9,050 nucleotides of DNA. Source: Hydrogenovibrio sp. UBA654 (GTDB taxonomy: Bacteria > Pseudomonadota > Gammaproteobacteria > Thiomicrospirales > Thiomicrospiraceae). Below, piece by piece: positions 5,852 through 9,050 of this stretch; positions within the stretch are counted from its first letter, which is position 1, and each line of letters begins with the position of its first letter. Location: assembly GCA_002299585.1 (NCBI GenBank), contig DBOE01000041.1:1-9050 (forward strand), written 5' to 3'. Position numbers and translations under genes: made by a program. Under the pieces are notes generated by a model. That model did not search any database, was not told where the DNA came from, and saw only the letters and a program-made list of their open reading frames with translations.

Positions 5852-7536
5852 TGTTACAAGAACTTACTATTAAAAACCTTGCTCTAATTGAACAATTAAA
5901 TTTAAATTTTAAAACAGGTTTTACTACCTTAACTGGAGAAACCGGTGCAGGAAAATCTATTTTATTAGATGGACTTGGTCTAGCTTTAGGAGAAAGAGCA
6001 AACGCAACTCTAGTAAGACATGACACAACAAGAGCCGATGTAAGTGCCAATTTTTCTATAGCTAATTTAAATAATGTACAACAATGGTTAATAGAGCATG
6101 AATTAGATGATGATAAACAATGTTTATTAAGAAGGTCTTTAAGCTCTGATGGGCGTTCAAAAGCTTATATAAACGGATTTCCTGTTAACATAAATTTACT
6201 TAAACAACTAAGTAGTTTACTAATTGATATTCATGGACAACATGAACATCAATCATTACTACTTACTAGCAAGCAATTAGAACTACTAGATTCCTATGCT
6301 CAACACCATGATTTAACTATTAATGTAGCTCAAAAATACCAAACATGGACTAGTATAAAAAAAACTTTGCAAAGTTTAGCAGAAAAACAAAATAAGCAAC
6401 AAAATAAATTAGAGCTTCTTGAATTTCAATTACAAGAATTTAATAAAATAACGCCAATAGAACATGAATTTGAAGAAATTTCTTTAGAACACAATGCCCT
6501 TTTTCATGCTAGTGAAATAAAACGAGCCGCCTACTTTGCCTATCAAACTATAGAGTCTGAACAAGGTATTACAGAGAAAATAAATAAAACCATAACCGAA
6601 TTAGAAAAAATTGCCGGCTATAGCCCTAGCCTTGCTCAGTCAACACAACAATTACATTCTGCTTTAATTGATGTGCAAGAAATAGCCGCTGATATACACC
6701 TACAAGAACAACAAATTGAAGCTGATCCGATAAAATTACAGCAATTTGAAACACGCCTTAGCGAGTTATTTAGTTTAAGCAAAAAATACCAATTAGAACC
6801 AGAACAACTAGTACAAAAACACCAACAAATACAAGCTGAACTAGCAGAGTTAAACAGTTCAACAAATTCTTTAGAACAGCTACAAAATAATTTAGAAATT
6901 GCTTGGCAAGATTATTTAAAAACATCAAAACAATTAAGTTCTTCACGCCAAAAACATGCAGTATCTTTAGCAGCTACTATAACTAAAAATATAAAAACGC
7001 TAGGCATGGCAAATGGTGAATTTTCGATAACTATAACCACAAATGAAAAATCCAACTCCAACGGTATGGACAATATACAATTTTTAATTTCTGCCAATAA
7101 AGGACAACCCATGCAAGCAATTAACAAGATTGCATCAGGAGGTGAACTTTCTCGAATTAGCCTAGCTATTCAGGTTGTTTGTGCAGAAACTACTAGCCTG
7201 CCAACATTAATATTTGATGAGATTGATGTGGGAATAGGAGGGGGCATTGCTGAAATAGTGGGGCAAAAAATGCAACTGTTAGGAAATTACTGCCAAGTTT
7301 TATCAATCACTCATCTTGGTCAAGTAGCCGCCTATGGAAAGCAACAATTTAATATAACAAAATCATCAACCAATAACAGTACAATAACTCAAGTTAACGA
7401 ATTAAATAAAGAACAAAGAATAGCAGAAATAGCACGCATGGTTGGCGGAATATCTATAACCAAACAAACCATAAAACATGCTAAAGATTTTTTAACTAAT
7501 GCCCAAAAATTAACAGATACTAAGTTTAATAACTAG
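5851..7536 (+). CDS. recN: DNA repair protein RecN
   Basis: RecN is an SMC-like ATPase that gathers and tethers DNA at double-strand breaks for RecA-dependent repair. The 561 residues (E. coli 553) have an N-terminal ATPase half with the Walker A GETGAGKS at 29-36. A long glutamine- and leucine-rich coiled-coil middle region follows (roughly 155-385). The C-terminal ATPase half has the ABC signature SGGELS (429-434), Walker B LIFDE (453-457) and the switch histidine H488 in SITHLGQVA. The ATG shares its first base with the nadK stop (TAATG), and GGGG at 5835-5838 may be its ribosome site, so translation is probably coupled. Bacterial recN genes are often SOS-controlled. I saw no CTGT-N8-ACAG LexA box near the gene or upstream of nadK. 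Confidence 0.97.
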   Translation: MLQELTIKNLALIEQLNLNFKTGFTTLTGETGAGKSILLDGLGLALGERANATLVRHDTTRADVSANFSIANLNNVQQWLIEHELDDDKQCLLRRSLSSDGRSKAYINGFPVNINLLKQLSSLLIDIHGQHEHQSLLLTSKQLELLDSYAQHHDLTINVAQKYQTWTSIKKTLQSLAEKQNKQQNKLELLEFQLQEFNKITPIEHEFEEISLEHNALFHASEIKRAAYFAYQTIESEQGITEKINKTITELEKIAGYSPSLAQSTQQLHSALIDVQEIAADIHLQEQQIEADPIKLQQFETRLSELFSLSKKYQLEPEQLVQKHQQIQAELAELNSSTNSLEQLQNNLEIAWQDYLKTSKQLSSSRQKHAVSLAATITKNIKTLGMANGEFSITITTNEKSNSNGMDNIQFLISANKGQPMQAINKIASGGELSRISLAIQVVCAETTSLPTLIFDEIDVGIGGGIAEIVGQKMQLLGNYCQVLSITHLGQVAAYGKQQFNITKSSTNNSTITQVNELNKEQRIAEIARMVGGISITKQTIKHAKDFLTNAQKLTDTKFNN

Positions 7537-7584
7537 ATCCCTATTTTTTTAGCAAATCTTTTATCTACAACCAAGGATTATTTT

Positions 7585-8253
7585 TCAACTGTTTTTAATT
7601 TTACCTTTGAGATAGCCATTTACATTACCAAGCATACCTCTAAATATCTTAACAAAATCATCTGCTATCGATTTCTGAACACAGTCCATTGCTAACAATC
7701 TATCTGACCAAGCTTGCATCTTAGGTGTATTTGCTAAAAACTCAATCCCACAGGTCTCTTTTAATAGATTAAAACGCATAAACATAGGGGCATAAGCGGC
7801 ATCAACTAATGAGAAGTCCCCTCCATTAAAAAAATTGCCACCTGAGTGTGCATCTTCTAAAATAACAAGTTTCGCTAACAAGTCTTTATAGGGTGCTCTA
7901 AAACTTTTTTCATCTTTTGATTGGCTCATTTTATAAACTAAATGTCCAAACTCAGAACCAAAAGAAATCCAAGCCCTATTTTTAGCTTTTACTAAAATAT
8001 CCTTTGGGTGCAGTGATGGTGGAGTTACCTCATCGACATATTCTTGAATAACCGATGACTCAAATAACACTTCATCACCAATTCTTAAAATAGGTACCTG
8101 CCCAAGTGGTGATATTTCCTTAAACCACTGGGGGGGGTTCATTAAATCAATATAAGTAAGATCAAAATCAACCCCCTTTTCATTAAGAACTATGACCGCT
8201 CTTTGTACATATGGACAAAGTTTGAAACTAATTAATTCTAATTTTTTAGACAT
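7585..8253 (-). CDS. Glutathione S-transferase-family protein
   Basis: The 222-residue protein has the two-domain GST plan. The thioredoxin-like N-terminal domain (about 4-78) has C13-P14-Y15 with the following VQR, a cysteine-type active site as in omega/beta-like GSTs. It also has the cis-proline V53-P54 in SPLGQVPIL and the glutathione gamma-glutamyl site E65-S66. The helical C-terminal domain contains the conserved N-capping S148xxD151 of GSTs. A cysteine at the active site suggests thiol-transfer or dehydroascorbate-reductase-like chemistry rather than classical conjugation; the substrate cannot be read from sequence. The ATG is preceded by AAAGGA (8264-8259) five bases upstream. The gene starts nine bases after the ferredoxin stop, so the two are probably co-transcribed. 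Codons for N39-P40-P41-Q42 form an eight-base C run on the coding strand (8130-8137). Confidence 0.85.
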   Translation of the reverse strand: MSKKLELISFKLCPYVQRAVIVLNEKGVDFDLTYIDLMNPPQWFKEISPLGQVPILRIGDEVLFESSVIQEYVDEVTPPSLHPKDILVKAKNRAWISFGSEFGHLVYKMSQSKDEKSFRAPYKDLLAKLVILEDAHSGGNFFNGGDFSLVDAAYAPMFMRFNLLKETCGIEFLANTPKMQAWSDRLLAMDCVQKSIADDFVKIFRGMLGNVNGYLKGKIKNS

Positions 8254-8262
8254 TTTTTTCCT

Positions 8263-8520
8263 TTATATTTTTTCATTAATAACTAAATATTCAAATTTTT
8301 CTAATAACATCTTTTTATCTTCAACTATATCAGGATCGGTGATAATACAATCAATAGGACAAACACTCAAGCAGGTAGGAGAGTCATAAAAACCCACACA
8401 TTCGGTACATAAGTCTGAGTTTATTTCATAAGTTTTAGCACCATAGCTAATTGCTAAGTTTGGGCACTCAGGCTCGCACATATCACAATTAATACAATTA
8501 TCTAAAATCTTCAAGGCCAC
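8263..8520 (-). CDS. yfhL: YfhL-type 2[4Fe-4S] ferredoxin
   Basis: The 85-residue protein begins MALKILDNCINCDMCEPECP, nearly the E. coli YfhL start, and carries two iron-sulfur cluster motifs. The first is C9-x2-C12-x2-C15-x3-C19-P. The second is C38-x2-C41-x8-C50-x3-C54-P, whose eight-residue insertion marks the Allochromatium-type (Alvin) low-potential ferredoxins. An additional cysteine, C58, lies just beyond. It would act as a cytosolic electron carrier. The start is GTG, directly abutting the TAA of the upstream U32 gene with no intervening base. A GAG about nine bases before the GTG lies inside that gene's end, so translation is likely coupled. No ATG fits the family N-terminus, so GTG is accepted. 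Confidence 0.93.
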   Translation of the reverse strand: MALKILDNCINCDMCEPECPNLAISYGAKTYEINSDLCTECVGFYDSPTCLSVCPIDCIITDPDIVEDKKMLLEKFEYLVINEKI

Positions 8521-9050
8521 TTAAACACTCTCTATTTTTTTTATTGCTTTATCTCTTAAAACATCACCACCCCAAGCTTCATTACGCATAATTAAGGCAA
8601 AACGCAAAACTTCAAAATCAGTTTCTATAAATGGGTTAGGTATCCTTGCCACCCAGCCTGAACCCAAGGCAGCTTTAATATCTTTATTGTGCTTATCTTT
8701 CATTGCAGATAACACTAGGCTTAGATTACCTTTCGGGGTCATTATTTCAAGAAGATCTCCGATACAAAATTTATTTTTTACTTCAACTTCTAAAAAACTT
8801 TTACCATCTATCGTTAAAACCGCAATAACTTCCCCGACAAATCTTTGGCGATCTGATTTTGAAACCCCATATTCATAGTTTTGATATTCAGAATGTACAT
8901 GACGACGCAAAAAACCTTCTGTATAACCACGGCTAGCAAGGCTTTCTAAGTCCAACAATAAATCATTATTAAAAGGTTTGCCTGTGGCTGCATCATCAAT
9001 GGCTTGACGATAAACTTGTGCAGTTCTTGCTACATAATAATGTGATTTAG
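8521..9050 (-). CDS. trhP: U32 peptidase-family protein, YegQ/TrhP type (C-terminal part, partial)
   Basis: The frame is open from the right edge to TAA at 8523-8521, giving 175 residues of the C-terminal end. The visible start, KSHYYVARTAQVYRQAID, resembles the E. coli YegQ segment after the catalytic core. It is followed by LASRGYTEGF and HSEYQNY, then the beta-barrel-like U32 C-terminal domain (residues about 70-150 of the fragment). E. coli YegQ was renamed TrhP because it is needed to make 5-hydroxyuridine at tRNA position 34. The N-terminal U32 domain and start codon are outside the window. An in-frame TTG at 8958 is internal, since homology continues upstream of it. The gene is followed immediately by the ferredoxin gene. 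Other U32 clades are possible, but this C-terminus fits YegQ best. Confidence 0.85.
   Translation of the reverse strand, partial: KSHYYVARTAQVYRQAIDDAATGKPFNNDLLLDLESLASRGYTEGFLRRHVHSEYQNYEYGVSKSDRQRFVGEVIAVLTIDGKSFLEVEVKNKFCIGDLLEIMTPKGNLSLVLSAMKDKHNKDIKAALGSGWVARIPNPFIETDFEVLRFALIMRNEAWGGDVLRDKAIKKIESV

Noticed and set aside
7520..7550. Bulged hairpin at the recN stop followed by seven T
   Set aside because: The stem is AT-rich and bulged, and seven bases separate it from the T-run; too weak to call a terminator.

Overview
This is a compact stretch of bacterial chromosome with low GC by eye. Almost every base is coding, and the genes are housekeeping or stress genes of gammaproteobacterial type. 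The order grpE-dnaK-dnaJ-dapB, the pair nadK-recN, the E. coli-like protein lengths and a textbook sigma-32 promoter all point to a gammaproteobacterium. The AT-rich bias would suit a marine or symbiont-like lineage such as the SUP05/Thioglobus group, but that placement is inference from style and has not been tested.

Layout. Bases 2-142 (+) are the last 46 codons of a gene that looks like a di-haem cytochrome c peroxidase/MauG relative. It converges on a four-gene minus-strand block: grpE (4833-4276), dnaK (4197-2263), dnaJ (2100-970) and dapB (965-165). On the other side of a divergent intergenic region, nadK (4976-5851) and recN (5851-7536) run on the plus strand and overlap by one base. 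They converge on a second minus-strand block: the 3' part of a U32 peptidase/tRNA hydroxylase gene (trhP/yegQ type, 9050-8521), a YfhL-type 2[4Fe-4S] ferredoxin (8520-8263, GTG start) and a glutathione S-transferase-family gene (8253-7585). No gene-free stretch exceeds 300 bases. The longest gap is dnaK-dnaJ (162 bases), and it carries most of the non-coding structure.

How it works together. GrpE, DnaK and DnaJ form one chaperone machine. The upstream region carries a near-perfect heat-shock promoter, and a second promoter with the same -35 and spacing sits between grpE and dnaK. An apparent intrinsic terminator, then a possible housekeeping-type promoter, separate dnaK from dnaJ-dapB. This suggests dnaJ and the lysine/cell-wall gene dapB are partly uncoupled from the heat-shock transcript. 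NadK (NADP supply) and RecN (double-strand break repair) form a translationally coupled pair. The ferredoxin abuts the U32 gene without a gap, which supports a functional link.

Starts were revised for dnaK (4197 instead of 4212) and nadK (4976 instead of 4931). I found no mobile element, CRISPR array, RNA gene or clear candidate for an undescribed system. The most interesting signals are regulatory: the promoter/terminator architecture of the chaperone operon, and 6-8 base G/C runs inside otherwise AT-rich essential genes.
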